Of a stretch of 32,500 nt of DNA, positions 1 through 9,450 are shown piece by piece. Source of the DNA: Cristatella mucedo (taxonomy: Eukaryota > Bryozoa > Phylactolaemata > Cristatellidae); contig WPIO01000009.1 of assembly GCA_009760855.2 (NCBI GenBank), positions 3,017,501 through 3,050,000 of the forward strand. Direction: 5' to 3'. The notes under the pieces were generated by a model. That model saw nothing but the letters and a program-made list of their open reading frames with translations, was not told the origin of the DNA and searched no databases. The translations under genes were made by a program, and so were the position numbers. Every line of letters begins with the position of its first letter. Position 1 is the first letter of the stretch.

Positions 1-92
1 GGGACCGAGGATTCGCGGGTTTGAATCCTGCTCTTCTGAACCTCCGGAATGAGATCGTGAAGAGCAACCGCCTTACCTAGTGTGCCATCACG
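1..92. repeat. Inverted pair of SINE-A fragments at the window edge
   Basis: Positions 1 to about 31 resemble the + sense of SINE-A around its B box (GGGTTTGAATCCTGC). From about 53 to 92 the same family runs in the opposite direction: a GATCGTGAAGAGCAACC block, then ACCTAG and GCCATCACG, is the reverse complement of the tRNA-like head. Both pieces are short and diverged. The element may continue to the left of the window. I infer a rearranged or doubly inserted SINE. Confidence 0.5.
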
Positions 93-205
93 CTTAGACT
101 ACTTGGAAAGTGCCACAAATGTAAAGCGCCTAGAAGGAGTTTGAGTTCTTTGAGGGCGCTTCATCAAGTGCATTATTATAAATATTATTATTATTATAAA
201 TTAAA
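93..205 (+). mobile_element. LINE 3' end (CR1/L2-like) with ATT tail
   Basis: The stretch ATGTAAAGCGCCTAGAAG, followed by a GAGGGCGCTT block, TCATCAAGTGC and an ATT-rich tail (about 168-205), matches the 3' end seen at 19439-19515 and 30838-30915. Only the untranslated end is present, as expected for a heavily 5'-truncated non-LTR insertion. It directly follows the SINE-A fragment. Confidence 0.7.
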
Positions 206-620
206 GAGAAATCCAGCCTCACAGTTCGGGGTTTATTAGCTAGTGCCTGAACGACCTCGTCGTGGCTGACGGCACACACTTCTGCCATGGGTTACGTAAA
301 AATCTCCTGCTGCTATACAACGTGTACTAACAGGCAAGGAAAAGTGAGCAAAAATCGCTCGCCGAGCTAACTTTAAGGGACAGACACCCGGTGAGGCCAA
401 GCTTTTACTCTACCGGATCGCCGGGCGTACGGGCATGCGTGATCAGTATCGTCGCATTAGCAGGCGCCATTTTCGTATCGGTCATTGCCTTCCGGCGACC
501 TGGGTACAGTCGAAAGGCGCTTGACGACTAATTAAGCTCCCACCGTTTCACACCGGCAGCTCATTTCCGGTGACTTTTGCGCGAGACCGTGACCGACGAT
601 GCAAAGGTCAGCACATCTCG
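206..620. other. Gene-free stretch upstream of the GPCR
   Basis: No coding exon or repeat is recognised. The sequence becomes more GC- and CpG-rich toward the GPCR. It would hold the upstream promoter of that gene, but I see no specific factor-binding cluster. Confidence 0.4.
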
Positions 621-628
621 GGCGGCAG

Positions 629-634
629 TATAAA
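629..634 (+). promoter_or_regulatory. Candidate TATA box of the GPCR gene
   Basis: A TATAAA sits in GC-rich surroundings 74 bases before the ATG at 708. A TATA box usually places transcription about 30 bases downstream, here near 660. That would give a 5' leader of about 45-50 bases and would exclude the in-frame ATG at 570. The motif is seen; its function is inferred. Confidence 0.45.
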
Positions 635-707
635 TTGCGGCCACTCGCGTCGTTGCGAAGCACAGGGAGAGAGTGGGTGGCGGTGGAAGGTAGCAATTTC
701 ACGCGAC

Positions 708-1826
708 ATGGCCAACCTGACGGCACCGAAATCGTGCTCGCCGCACGTCGCTTCGCCCGTGGACGCAGCCTACGTCATCGCGTACGCGCTTCAGCTCGGC
801 TTCGCCGCCACGAGCTTCACGGGCAATCTGATAATAATGTTCGTCATGTCGTCGACAGCGGCCGGCGTCGATCCAGTGGTGGGCGTGTACATGCGATCGC
901 TGGCCGTCTTCGACTGGCTGTTCGCCGTCACGCTCAGCCTGTACTTGCATCGGTACGTCTACGTGATCCTCGGCTGGAGCGTCGACTACACGCTCATCGG
1001 ATGGATCGGCATCGTGTGCACGCCGCTGACGTACATCACCAGCTGCTTGGGCTACTGGACGGTGGCGGCGCTCAACGTCGATCGCTACTACGCCCTCTGT
1101 AGGCCCGACGTGGCCGCACAGCGGCGCACGGTGGCGAACGCTCGGCGAATCGTCTTCGCCATCGTGACGGCGTGTCTCGTCTACCACGTGCCGGCGTGCC
1201 TGGAGCAGTGGCTCTACACTGTGTACATCAACAAGTGCACGGGCGAGTTCTATTACAACTACTCCGAGTGGATAGCGAGCAATCCCGTCTACATGATCGT
1301 CTACGGCGCGCTGTGCTCCGCGCTCGCCTACTACGCGCTGCCGCTGGCCGTCATGGTGTTCTGCGGCCTGCGAATACGCCAGTCGATGACGAGCTTTGCG
1401 CAGCGGCGGAGAGCGCTCACCAAGAGCGAATCGGAGGCGCGAACGGTTAACCGCGTCGTCGTCGTCATGACGACCATGTTCGTGCTCTGCGTCTGGTCGG
1501 ACGTCGTTGGCAAGGTGCTGTGGCGCTTCGACGACGCCCACGTGCTGGCGCCCAACTTCACCGTGGCCAGTCAGACGCTTCTGCTGCTCAATTCGACCTC
1601 CAACTTCCTCGTGTACGCTTTGCTGAACAAGAGCTTCAGGCAACGCGTGCGCCTGCTGCTCTGCCGACCGTGCTCTCGCAGTGCTGCCGTTGCGGCGGCG
1701 GCGGCCAGCTCGATCGCAAGCGGCCGGGGCGGCCGCCGAGCACCCAGCGGCGACCTGGCGGCGGTGGCGGCGGCTGAGGCAGCGAACCATCTGCCAGCGG
1801 TCGATTGCAGACACGAGCGGTTCTGA
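708..1826 (+). CDS. Rhodopsin-like (class A) GPCR, probable neuropeptide-type receptor
   Basis: This is a seven-transmembrane receptor at the cell surface that would signal through G proteins; the ligand is unknown. Counting from the ATG at 708 (372 aa): TM1 has GN at 39-40, TM2 has LAxxD with D69, TM3 ends in DRY at 125-127, Cys104 and Cys177 could form the extracellular disulfide, TM5 has P212, TM7 has NFLVY at 299-303, and helix 8 is KSFRQR followed by Cys319 and Cys322, possible palmitoylation sites. N-glycosylation sequons lie at N3 and N184. The reading frame stays open back to 570, but the start at 708 has a good context (G at -3, G at +4) and lies below a TATA box. TM6 reads FVLCVWSD and lacks the usual tryptophan-x-proline. 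The tail is Ala/Gly/Arg-rich, encoded by GCG-type triplets. NFxxY and a CRP after DRYxxL recall FMRFamide-receptor-like families, but subtype is not settled. Confidence 0.88.
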   Translation: MANLTAPKSCSPHVASPVDAAYVIAYALQLGFAATSFTGNLIIMFVMSSTAAGVDPVVGVYMRSLAVFDWLFAVTLSLYLHRYVYVILGWSVDYTLIGWIGIVCTPLTYITSCLGYWTVAALNVDRYYALCRPDVAAQRRTVANARRIVFAIVTACLVYHVPACLEQWLYTVYINKCTGEFYYNYSEWIASNPVYMIVYGALCSALAYYALPLAVMVFCGLRIRQSMTSFAQRRRALTKSESEARTVNRVVVVMTTMFVLCVWSDVVGKVLWRFDDAHVLAPNFTVASQTLLLLNSTSNFLVYALLNKSFRQRVRLLLCRPCSRSAAVAAAAASSIASGRGGRRAPSGDLAAVAAAEAANHLPAVDCRHERF

Positions 1827-1899
1827 TCTGCGACAGAGCAAGCCGCTAGCTTTTAGGCGCTTTCGCGAGCGCAGGAGCGGATGCGTCTGCTCGATAGGC

Positions 1900-2155
1900 C
1901 ATCGCGGCGGTCCATCGCGGCGGTCCATCGCGGCGCTCCATCGCGGCGCTCCATCGCGGCGCTCCATCGCGGCGCTCCATCGCGGCGGTCCATCGCGGCG
2001 CTCCATCGCGGCGCTCCATCGCGGCGCTCCATCGCGGCGCTCCATCGCGGCGCTCCATCGCGGCGCTCCATCGCGGCGCTCCATCGCGGCGCTCCATCGC
2101 GGCGCTCCATCGCGGCGCTCCATCGCGGCGCTCCATCGCGGCGCTCCATCGCGCG
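1900..2155 (+). repeat. 13-bp GC-rich minisatellite, about 20 copies
   Basis: Unit CATCGCGGCGCTC is repeated every 13 bases from 1900 to the last partial copy at 2147. Copies 1, 2 and 7 carry GGTC in place of GCTC; the others are essentially identical. The array begins 74 bases after the GPCR stop codon, so it may lie in the 3' untranslated region. Because 13 is not a multiple of 3 and the unit gives no stop codon in any frame, it creates long artificial ORFs on both strands. Confidence 0.95.
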
Positions 2156-2840
2156 TACAAAATCAAACTGCGCGTCGCTGCCGCAGGGTGGAGCATGGCG
2201 GCTTTGAGCAGACATGCCCGGCCATTGTCACGGCGATGGGCTAGTATAAAAGTAAAATATACGACGGTATACATATACAGCGTTCTAGAATATGCAGTCG
2301 CACTGTATCGGGCAATCTGTGAAACTCTGGGAACAGCAGAGATGATGAGGAGGAGGAGGACGAGGCTATTACATTGCCGTGCTCTCCGTGATCCAGTCGA
2401 GCCATCCGGTCACTTGATCCCGCCGATCCCCTACGGACGAGAGGGAGTGAAGACGCCGTCAAAGTGAAATCATGCAATCTCGTTAATAATTGCGTCGCTC
2501 GAATGAACTGCGAGATGAAACGGCTGCACAACGTCGCAACTCTGAATTCGTAAAAGTTACATTCAGCAATCCTGTGTCATCAGTGAGCGGGTCGAGCCCC
2601 ATAGGTCGAGCAGCATAAATAATAAATTAGGTAATTTTGCATAGCGTCCTAAGAAAACGCAATCTCAATCCAGTCGCCGTACAGCTAGTTGTGAGATAAT
2701 CAATAACCAAAGCTCAGTGATACGCACGGTATCGAGCGTACAAGAGAAAACAAGCGAGTCGCTTCGCGCGGGCAAGCTAAAGCCAACGCAAAAGCTCTTG
2801 CGGTCGTTGGCGAGACCCTCGGATTAGTAATATGCACTGA
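2156..2840. other. Downstream flank of the GPCR, no gene seen
   Basis: No coding or repeat signature is recognised beyond a short GAG-triplet run near 2346-2362. It probably includes the end of the GPCR transcript. Confidence 0.35.
2621..2626 (+). terminator. Possible poly(A) signal of the GPCR transcript
   Basis: AATAAA lies about 800 bases after the stop codon, in an AT-rich patch. It is a clear AATAAA on the sense strand after the minisatellite. Nothing independent supports its use. Confidence 0.25.
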
Positions 2841-3170
2841 ATCATGTACAGGTACGCACGAAGAAATGCTCGCACCAACATAAATAAGGCCAGACGTATA
2901 TACAGACATGAAGGGGACGCTGACCGGAACGTGAACTGCTCGTCTTCAGCTGAGACTTTTACGACACAAAGTCGTCACTGGTATGAACCATTGCCGGAAG
3001 TGACTATTCGAATTTCAGTGCACGTGAGCTGAAGGCTCAATCGCCAAACATGAATGACTAGCTGCTGGAGGAACGATGCTAGAGAGCAGCACGCTAGAAT
3101 AGCAAGAAGGCGTGCTGGGTGAACTGGTGCAAGAGACTGCAGTGACCTGCTAAGCAGACTAAGGATCTTG
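2840..3170 (-). mobile_element. Decayed LINE C-terminal fragment (CR1/L2-like)
   Basis: The - strand of 2990-3045 translates to a damaged version of the family's FGDxAFSSxAxKxWxSLP block, with two in-frame stops. The + strand text around 2840-2865 and 3008-3033 (GAGCTGAAGGCTCAATC) matches 16515-16540 and 16686-16710. It is old, truncated and non-functional. Confidence 0.65.
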
Positions 3171-3726
3171 AAAAAAAAAATTCCGTGCTTTTTTGGTAGC
3201 CAGTAAAGCTCATAAGGAAGTAACGTGTCCCAAATTCGTGAAATAGTTTGGCTGTCCTGCTCTTATCTAAGCAGGCCCTGACTTGTGAAATTTTTCGTCA
3301 GCTGAAAGTAGTCTGAGGTGAAAGTGAATGAAGTGGTCTCATCTAACGACAAGTTGTTTTAGAATAAATGCTAAACATAAATATGGATAGCACAAATTAT
3401 TCCACACATTTCCCTCTCCTTGAAATATGTCTCCTCTGTTTACAGCTTCACGAGAGATCATTTAAAAGGTTGGCATACCCCTCAGTCGCACAACGTCAAG
3501 ACGAGTAATGGTATTTCAACGGCTGCTGCTGCGAATTACAGTTAAATCGAAGCCTGACAGAGAAAATTGCGCTGGGTAAGTTGCACCTAAGTATACAGTG
3601 TGCCCATGTAATGATATGGATTATTAATTTGCCAGGATGAAAATTAAAAAAAAATTTAAATGAAATTTTTTGCAAATTAGTTTCACCGCCAAGTAAAACG
3701 GCTTTAATGTTTTATGGCTGCACGTG
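3171..3726. other. AT-rich spacer inside decayed LINE territory
   Basis: It has a poly(A) run near 3171-3180 and no recognisable coding sequence. It may be degraded LINE, because LINE pieces lie on both sides in the same orientation. Confidence 0.3.
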
Positions 3727-3776
3727 ATAGCCCGATTTATCACGACTGCCAATAGCCCGATTTATCATGACTGCCA
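3727..3776 (+). repeat. Two-copy 25-bp tandem repeat
   Basis: A 25-base unit beginning ATAGCCCGATTTATCA occurs at 3727-3751 and again at 3752-3776 with one base difference (CACGACTG versus CATGACTG). Confidence 0.85.
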
Positions 3777-3779
3777 CTG

Positions 3780-4080
3780 TCAGACAGTCTTTACAGTACA
3801 GCATATACGTACTAAGGGCCAAGGTCATGGGAGTAATACTAGCACGACCAATCCAAAGTTCAAGGAAGTGAGTGGCCATCTCAGGGTAATATCACAGATA
3901 CACAAACTAAAACAATTAAGTGAGTCGGAGGAGTAGCAATGCTTAGAAGGATCGCAGAATAGCGAGAGCTGGGAGTCATCGGTGAACAAATGCAACCCAA
4001 TTTTGCATTTGGTGATTAATTTAGCCCTAGGGAAAGAATATACAGTGAAAAGAAGGGGCCTACACACAAATTCGGAGGTA
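3780..4080 (-). mobile_element. LINE reverse transcriptase fragment (CR1/L2-like)
   Basis: The - strand between about 4067 and 3860 encodes RPLLFTVYSFP, then AKLITKCKIGLHLF, then TDDSQLSLFCDPS. This is the order expected from the end of the GxPQGSxLGPLLF block through the YADD catalytic box of a non-LTR RT. The box reads FTDD, with the aspartate pair kept (+ strand about 3979-3990). Similar text ending in LCICDI follows. The element continues, more decayed, to about 4330. It may be the same insertion as the C-terminal fragment at 2840-3170. Confidence 0.75.
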
Positions 4081-4467
4081 GTATATAATTTAAGGGCTCT
4101 CTAGAGGACTGACAACCATTTACATTTATTGTCTGATATCTCTCCCCTGCGGTAGGGATCTAACCCATAACTATGCCCACGATACATAGACGCTCAAAGA
4201 GGCGTTCCAGAAGGTATGGACGATTAATAAGCTAAAAGTTCACGATAGATCCGGTGCCATTAGAGAGGCTCTCCACTAATCAGCATTAAATAACTCCATA
4301 GTTCTTTAATAGCTAACCTGTGGGGCATGGAAGGACCGAGGAGTTGAAGCAAAAAAATTGAGGCAGACGAATCAAAGAAGGACCAATATCTCTCATCTGA
4401 ATCAATAAATAACATCTTATTTGCGGTGCTGTTTCGGCATTAAGGCATTCTTTTCATAACAAATACT

Positions 4468-4627
4468 AGCTGATTTAACAGCCTCTTTTGCGTAGCGGTA
4501 GAAGAGCCTTAAAGGCTATCACCATTGCTTGCAGTGGCAACAAAGGATCGCCCACCGCAGGATTCGAACCCACGACCTCAGGACCTCTATCGTGAAGAGC
4601 AACCACCTTGCCTTTTGGGCCATCACG
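4468..4627 (-). mobile_element. SINE-A copy 1 (tRNA-derived)
   Basis: Read on the - strand it starts CGTGATGGCCC (A-box region TGGCCCAAxAGG) and has a B box GGGTTCGAATCCTGC, followed by a body with GGCGATCC, GCxxGTGGTGATAGCC and AAGAGGCTGTTAAATC. The A-to-B spacing in other copies equals that of a tRNA, and the head resembles tRNA-Arg most. This copy has a short insertion beside the anticodon-loop region (about 4580-4590). Confidence 0.8.
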
Positions 4628-4789
4628 GTCCACCCGCGCCACGGCTTTAGCAGCGAAGGATGTCTGGTCCGAACAGCGAACGAACGCTGCTGCGGAGATT
4701 TTAAGTGCCAGCAGCTGGTTTAATCAGCGGCTTATCTAACCGCCGCTTGATAGCTAGGTAATTGAAACGAGTTTTTGTCCGAGCTCAAG

Positions 4790-4905
4790 ACAACTTCGAA
4801 ATTGCAGCTCGGTAGCTTTAAAGTTGCAGCCTTGGAGCTTCGAAGTTGAAGCTGCGAGACTTAGAAGTTGCAGCTCGGAAGTTGAAACTTTAAAGTTTGG
4901 GCTCT
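4790..4905 (+). repeat. Degenerate tandem repeat of about 21-22 bp
   Basis: The motif (TTCGAA/TTTAAA)GTTGCAGCTCGGAGC recurs four to five times with heavy divergence, for example near 4794, 4816, 4838 and 4859. It is an old decayed minisatellite with no coding sense. Confidence 0.6.
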
Positions 4906-7900
4906 GGGCTTGCAGTCCTTTTTCCATCATAGCTAAATATTTACTGGAGCTTCTGCGAAACCGACTGTTGCCTTAGTGCATACATCGAAGTTTACTTGCG
5001 TCATTTGCAGTGGATTTGTGAGTAATCTCAAAAGCTTACATGTGCCTAAAAAACGTGTCAAGTGATGCAGCAGAGAGCGAGAAAATCAATCGGAGATTAA
5101 ATGACCTCACGACCAATGATAATGTCATCTACATTTATTATAGGCGATTTACTTGTTTCCTTGTGTATGCTTGATACCGTGCTTGCCACTAAATTTCGGT
5201 TATTGGTTATCTTACTCCGAGCTGTTATGCCACTGTTTTGGAATTTAGTTCGCTTAAGACGCTATACAAATTTATAAATTTTATTCTTACGCTGATCGAC
5301 CTTTGGCTTCATCACAAAATAAAAAGAAATACTGAGAGATGGAGGAGAAAGAGCGGAGAATATATGGGAAACTGGGCGGAGAAGCGAAGGTGTAGTGCAC
5401 TATTTTGACAGCATCCATTTTTGAAAAACGGTAACCGTATCAAAATCTGCAAAATTTCTCCAGCCGCTATCCAGAAACCTATTTCGGAAATGTCAAGCAC
5501 TGCGAACTGTCGTTGGTCAGCCTCTCGCGCTGATGCTCCGCTCCGCATCGATGCACCCTTCGCCTTGCCGCCGCACACGACTGCGTCTCTACTGCCCGAG
5601 GCTTCTCAACTTCCCAAAGCTCATTTCCTTAACATTCGGAGTGATCGATACATTGACAATAGCTTCGCTACTCGCGCAGCAGCAGAATCGCTTGCATCGA
5701 GCTGACTGGTTTGATTCCTTTGACGAAAGTGAAATGGCTCGTTGCAGTATATCGAATGAGAGTGACATGGTCGACATCCGAGACGTCGTGGCAAGGTCTC
5801 CGAGTGCAGATGCATACTGAATTCAATTAAGACACGCTTCTTACATTGAAGAAGTCTTACAACCAACCGTAACCAGCAGCCACGACACCAGCCCCTTCCC
5901 AGCCCCCGGCGATTGGATTTGCGTCGCTATTTCCTGCTGAACTCGTTGTTAGCGTCACCGATTGCCTCGGCGATGCAAAAATAGATTAGTCGCGTGTGAA
6001 GCTTCCAAGACCATAATCTATACGGAGTGAAGAGATGAACTCGTGGGCTGCACCGTAACAGAGGCGACTGCCCACGAAGGCCGGTGCTCGTCGAGCAACA
6101 GCTGACAGCGCCACCCTAATGCTAGTCTAGTGCTGAGCACGCCCTCGACCCCCCCCACGCCCCAGCTCCTCTGGTCACAGCCGTTGGCCTGAAAAGGCAT
6201 ACGACATGGTGTGATTGCTTCGCTGACATCTGCACAATAAATTGCGGCTATTTCCGAGTGAATTCAGAACTGGGTGCCAGAAGCACGTCTCGGCGCGCTT
6301 GCTGTGTCTACGACTACTGTCACTACACATGACCAGCGTGCAGCGGTCGGTTTGCAATTCCTTTAGCTGAATCGAGACTCCGGTCACAATTCAGCGAGCT
6401 GATTAATACACATTTATCTACAGATGTAAAAGTTAAAAACTGCATAGCAATCTTTATTGAAATGTTGACGTGAAACGTACCAAAAGCGCGACGCTGAAGC
6501 CTTCGATGGCGATTCGTTCTCAGGCTGACACGCTGAGGCCGAAGTCTCAGTGGCCGACCTCCAGCAAGTTTCGCTGTCTAGCTCTGGAGCTACCCAAAGA
6601 CGTACGCTGAACGACGGTGCCTAAATACACGAAGCTTGTATCTCAATCTCACACGCTGAATTTTGAATCGCTTGTAAGTCAATTTAAACTAAATGAGTGC
6701 TATTAGAGTATCGGATTACTATGAGGGGCTAACTAGCGGTGCAGTCGCGAGCCGTCCGACGATCGACGAAGCGGAATAGCCGACGTGTCGGTCCGCCAAT
6801 TTTAGCCTCTGCATATATTTCCGAAAAAGTCTGCAAGTGCAATGCATTTGAAGACTTTGTATCCAGAAAAGATTCCTCTATTAAATGCGTTACTCGATCG
6901 ATTGATTACACACTGTGAGTAGCGGTTGCTATCGGGTGGACGCCGTGCCTCAAGCCGCACGTCTGGACACGATCGGTTTTCCGCCCGTCTTGTCATCCAC
7001 CTAATCGCTCTCAGTGGCCCAACCGCATACAAAACTGATGACCTCTACTTTGCCTTGGCAGAAATTGCAAAAGAGAGAGAGCACGCCTGCTTTTATTGAA
7101 TCTCAGCAGGCGAGTACCTGCTTACGCGACACTAATAGTGAGGAATACAGAAATGTATTCTCACTTGGGATGATGAATTCTAACCTGTGTAACACCCACA
7201 CAGTCTTTATGACTTTGCGGAGTTGCAGAAGGAGATTACATTACATAGAGCTAAAGCCGCTAAGCTGATTTTGACTGGTAAAGCGTACGCAATTTTCCAC
7301 AGACTCGATTACAGAGAACCCGTGACTGCTCACGGGTTTAGCTCTGCACATACTTGGAGAGCCAACGGATCAACTTACCATCTAATCGCAGCACAGCCGT
7401 CCATCAGTTTTACTAACGAAAGGCCGATAGAAAACTAACGGACGAGAGCAGACCGTGTAATAGCGGCTTTTGTCACTCTCTGAATAGACGGTTGCTGTAG
7501 CAGCCCTCGTCGAGCGTAAGTGCGCGACGAAAGCACAGCGCGCAGGCGCAGGTGTGAGTTTGTGGCTTTACCAGTTGACAAGACCGATCGTCGAGCCGAA
7601 CTCGCGCTTTGCCTATTTGCTGGAGGCGCCGCACTGCTGCCTCTGATGTTGTAGGTGAGACAAAGGGAACTCCCGCGCACGGCCGATCCGCACCAGGCAG
7701 CGAAGGGCAGGTGGCCTTCTCGTGGGTTAGGCATGCTAGCCGCAACATATTCAAAGCTGGCCCCCTCCTCGCGACTCGAATGCGTTCTCTCGCGGTTCTT
7801 GTGCATGCGCAGAGTTACAAATGCGGTGTACCGGCTTCGCTGTCTGGACAGAACTAGGCCGAAAACGCAGCGCTCGTGGCCATCCTAGTCTCAGCCGACG

Positions 7901-7945
7901 CGTGACGAACAGTGGTAACGCCCTTGCAGGTAAAAGAAAAGAAAG
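4906..7945. other. Three kilobases of unique sequence without a convincing gene
   Basis: Several overlapping ORFs of 60-120 codons occur on both strands (for example ATG at 5533 to 5820 on +, and 7806 to 7438 on -). None shows a recognisable domain, and they overlap each other in alternative frames. The part from about 7440 to 7920 is GC- and CpG-richer than its surroundings and could be a regulatory island or a decayed gene. No tRNA, snRNA or repeat family is recognised. Confidence 0.35.
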
Positions 7946-7947
7946 AG

Positions 7948-8100
7948 GTTAGCAGATTCGACAGCCTCATTTGTATAGCGGCAGAAAAACCTTAACGGCT
8001 ATCACTACCGCTTAAGTGGGCACTAAGTATCGCCAACTATAGAGCTCGAACCCAGGACATCGGTCGTGAAGAGCAAGTATATTTTCCCTGAGCTGACACC
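7948..8100 (-). mobile_element. SINE-A copy 2
   Basis: The body is clear (GCCTCATTTGTATAGCGGCAG and CGGCTATCACTACCGCTT on +). The B box is present in altered form (GAGCTCGAACCC on +), followed by GGTCGTGAAGAGCAA. The tRNA-like 5' end beyond about 8080 is diverged or missing. Confidence 0.75.
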
Positions 8101-8795
8101 CGGACCCTTGGTGATGGAATTACGGCCAGTAACTTGTAGACGTAATGCCAACGCACGCAGCTATACTGGCTGTAACACAGCGAGGCGGCAGCGCAGAGCA
8201 CCCATACATTAATCTAACAAGTCAAGTCCATTTCCATGGCGTACGCAGACAAGAAGTCAACTCGACAAAGACGGAGGGTTAGAGGAATCCTGAACCCGCT
8301 GTGACTAACGAACAGTCTTGCAGCGCATGGAGCCTAAAGCACAATTCACTTTTGCTTGGGTGCGACTGCCTACGATATGGCTTCGGCTTTTATGCTGCCC
8401 AGCAATGGATTGTCGCATTTGTGGTTTCGTTTAATTGACGGCACTGCCCCCCCCCCCGATCACTGTACGAGTGGGCTGCGACACATGATGCGGTATGCGG
8501 TCGGGATGTGCTGTTGGGGATTGTTGTGACAGGGGACTCGCGGGGCACTCAGGTTGTCGAGAGGGGCGAAGGAAGTGGTGCTACCCGCTCCCGCTCCGTG
8601 GACAGCGAAATAAACTGATGGTGTTGCTCGTCAGCTGACGTTCTGTTGCTGTGTGCGACGATAACCAGACTACAGTATTAACGGTTCCAAGCCAAGATGA
8701 TTCAGAAACCGTGAATAGTAAAAGTCTCACCCGACATACTCTGGATAATGAGGTAGCACGCTACCGCTTCAGACGGCCGAACAGCCATAAATAAA
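8101..8795. other. Gene-free stretch with a C11 run and a possible solo LTR
   Basis: A run of eleven C lies at 8447-8457. From about 8511 the text begins TGTTGGGGATTG, contains an AATAAA near 8608 and a T/G-rich stretch after it, and could end around 8670. That layout is LTR-like, but no target-site duplication or internal sequence was confirmed. No coding region is recognised. Confidence 0.3.
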
Positions 8796-8844
8796 GCTCT
8801 CTCTGTCTCTCTGCCACTCTCTCTCCGCTCTCCCTCTCTCTGTG

Positions 8845-8990
<146 letters not shown>

Positions 8991-9090
8991 CACAGGGCAA
9001 AGAGGTTTGTGCCACCGCACAGCCACACCTGCTGCCTCCAGAAGTGCAAACGCACAGAACAGGTAACGGGTGCTAGTCCTCACAGAAGCT

Positions 9091-9153
<63 letters not shown>
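9091..9153 (+). repeat. Compound (TA)n-(GT)n-(TA)n microsatellite
   Basis: TA repeats at 9091-9115 change to GT repeats (to 9132) and back to TA repeats (to 9153). The TA arms are self-complementary and can extrude a cruciform. Confidence 0.97.
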
Positions 9154-9156
9154 CGT

Positions 9157-9176
9157 GAATATGAAGCTTCATATTC
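9157..9176. repeat. 20-bp perfect palindrome
   Basis: GAATATGAAGCTTCATATTC equals its own reverse complement. It starts three bases after the compound TA/GT microsatellite. No known binding site is recognised. Confidence 0.9.
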
Positions 9177-9392
9177 CACAGCCACAGAGAGACTACACGT
9201 GCATAGCAAAAGCCATAATGAGAACTGACAACCGTCACTTCCGATGTCATTTTCTACTCTTTGGGCTGCAGATCAGTTTATCTTCATTCATTGGCTAATT
9301 AGAGCCACTGCGTGGTATTTATAACTTACTTATTGTCAATACCAAATTGCCTTTTATTCTTTTCAAGATCCACCACCAGCCGTCGATTTGGC

Positions 9393-9450
9393 AGACGCGG
9401 AGTAGTTCTCTGAGTGCGCTTTATCAAGGCATTATTATTTTTATATGTCA
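9393..9450 (+). mobile_element. Short LINE 3' end
   Basis: GTAGTTCTCTGAGTGCGC, then TTTATCAAGGCATTATTATT, matches the LINE 3' terminus. Only the last ~50 bases are recognisable. Confidence 0.6.

Noticed and set aside
570-707. N-terminal extension of the GPCR from the ATG at 570
   Set aside because: The TATA box at 629 lies inside it, the peptide is not signal-like, and the ATG at 708 has a better context and normal receptor N-terminus length. It cannot be fully excluded.
1900-2155. CRISPR-like array
   Set aside because: Units are directly tandem at 13 bp with no spacers, in an animal genome.
699-2274. Long ORFs on - (up to 474 codons) and extra + frames over the GPCR and minisatellite
   Set aside because: They are shadows of the GC-rich GPCR frame extended through the stop-free 13-bp array. 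The translations are antisense text plus repeats of the 13-residue unit.
5312-7857. Several 60-120 codon ORFs on both strands
   Set aside because: They overlap one another in competing frames, several lack ATG starts, and none has a recognisable motif.
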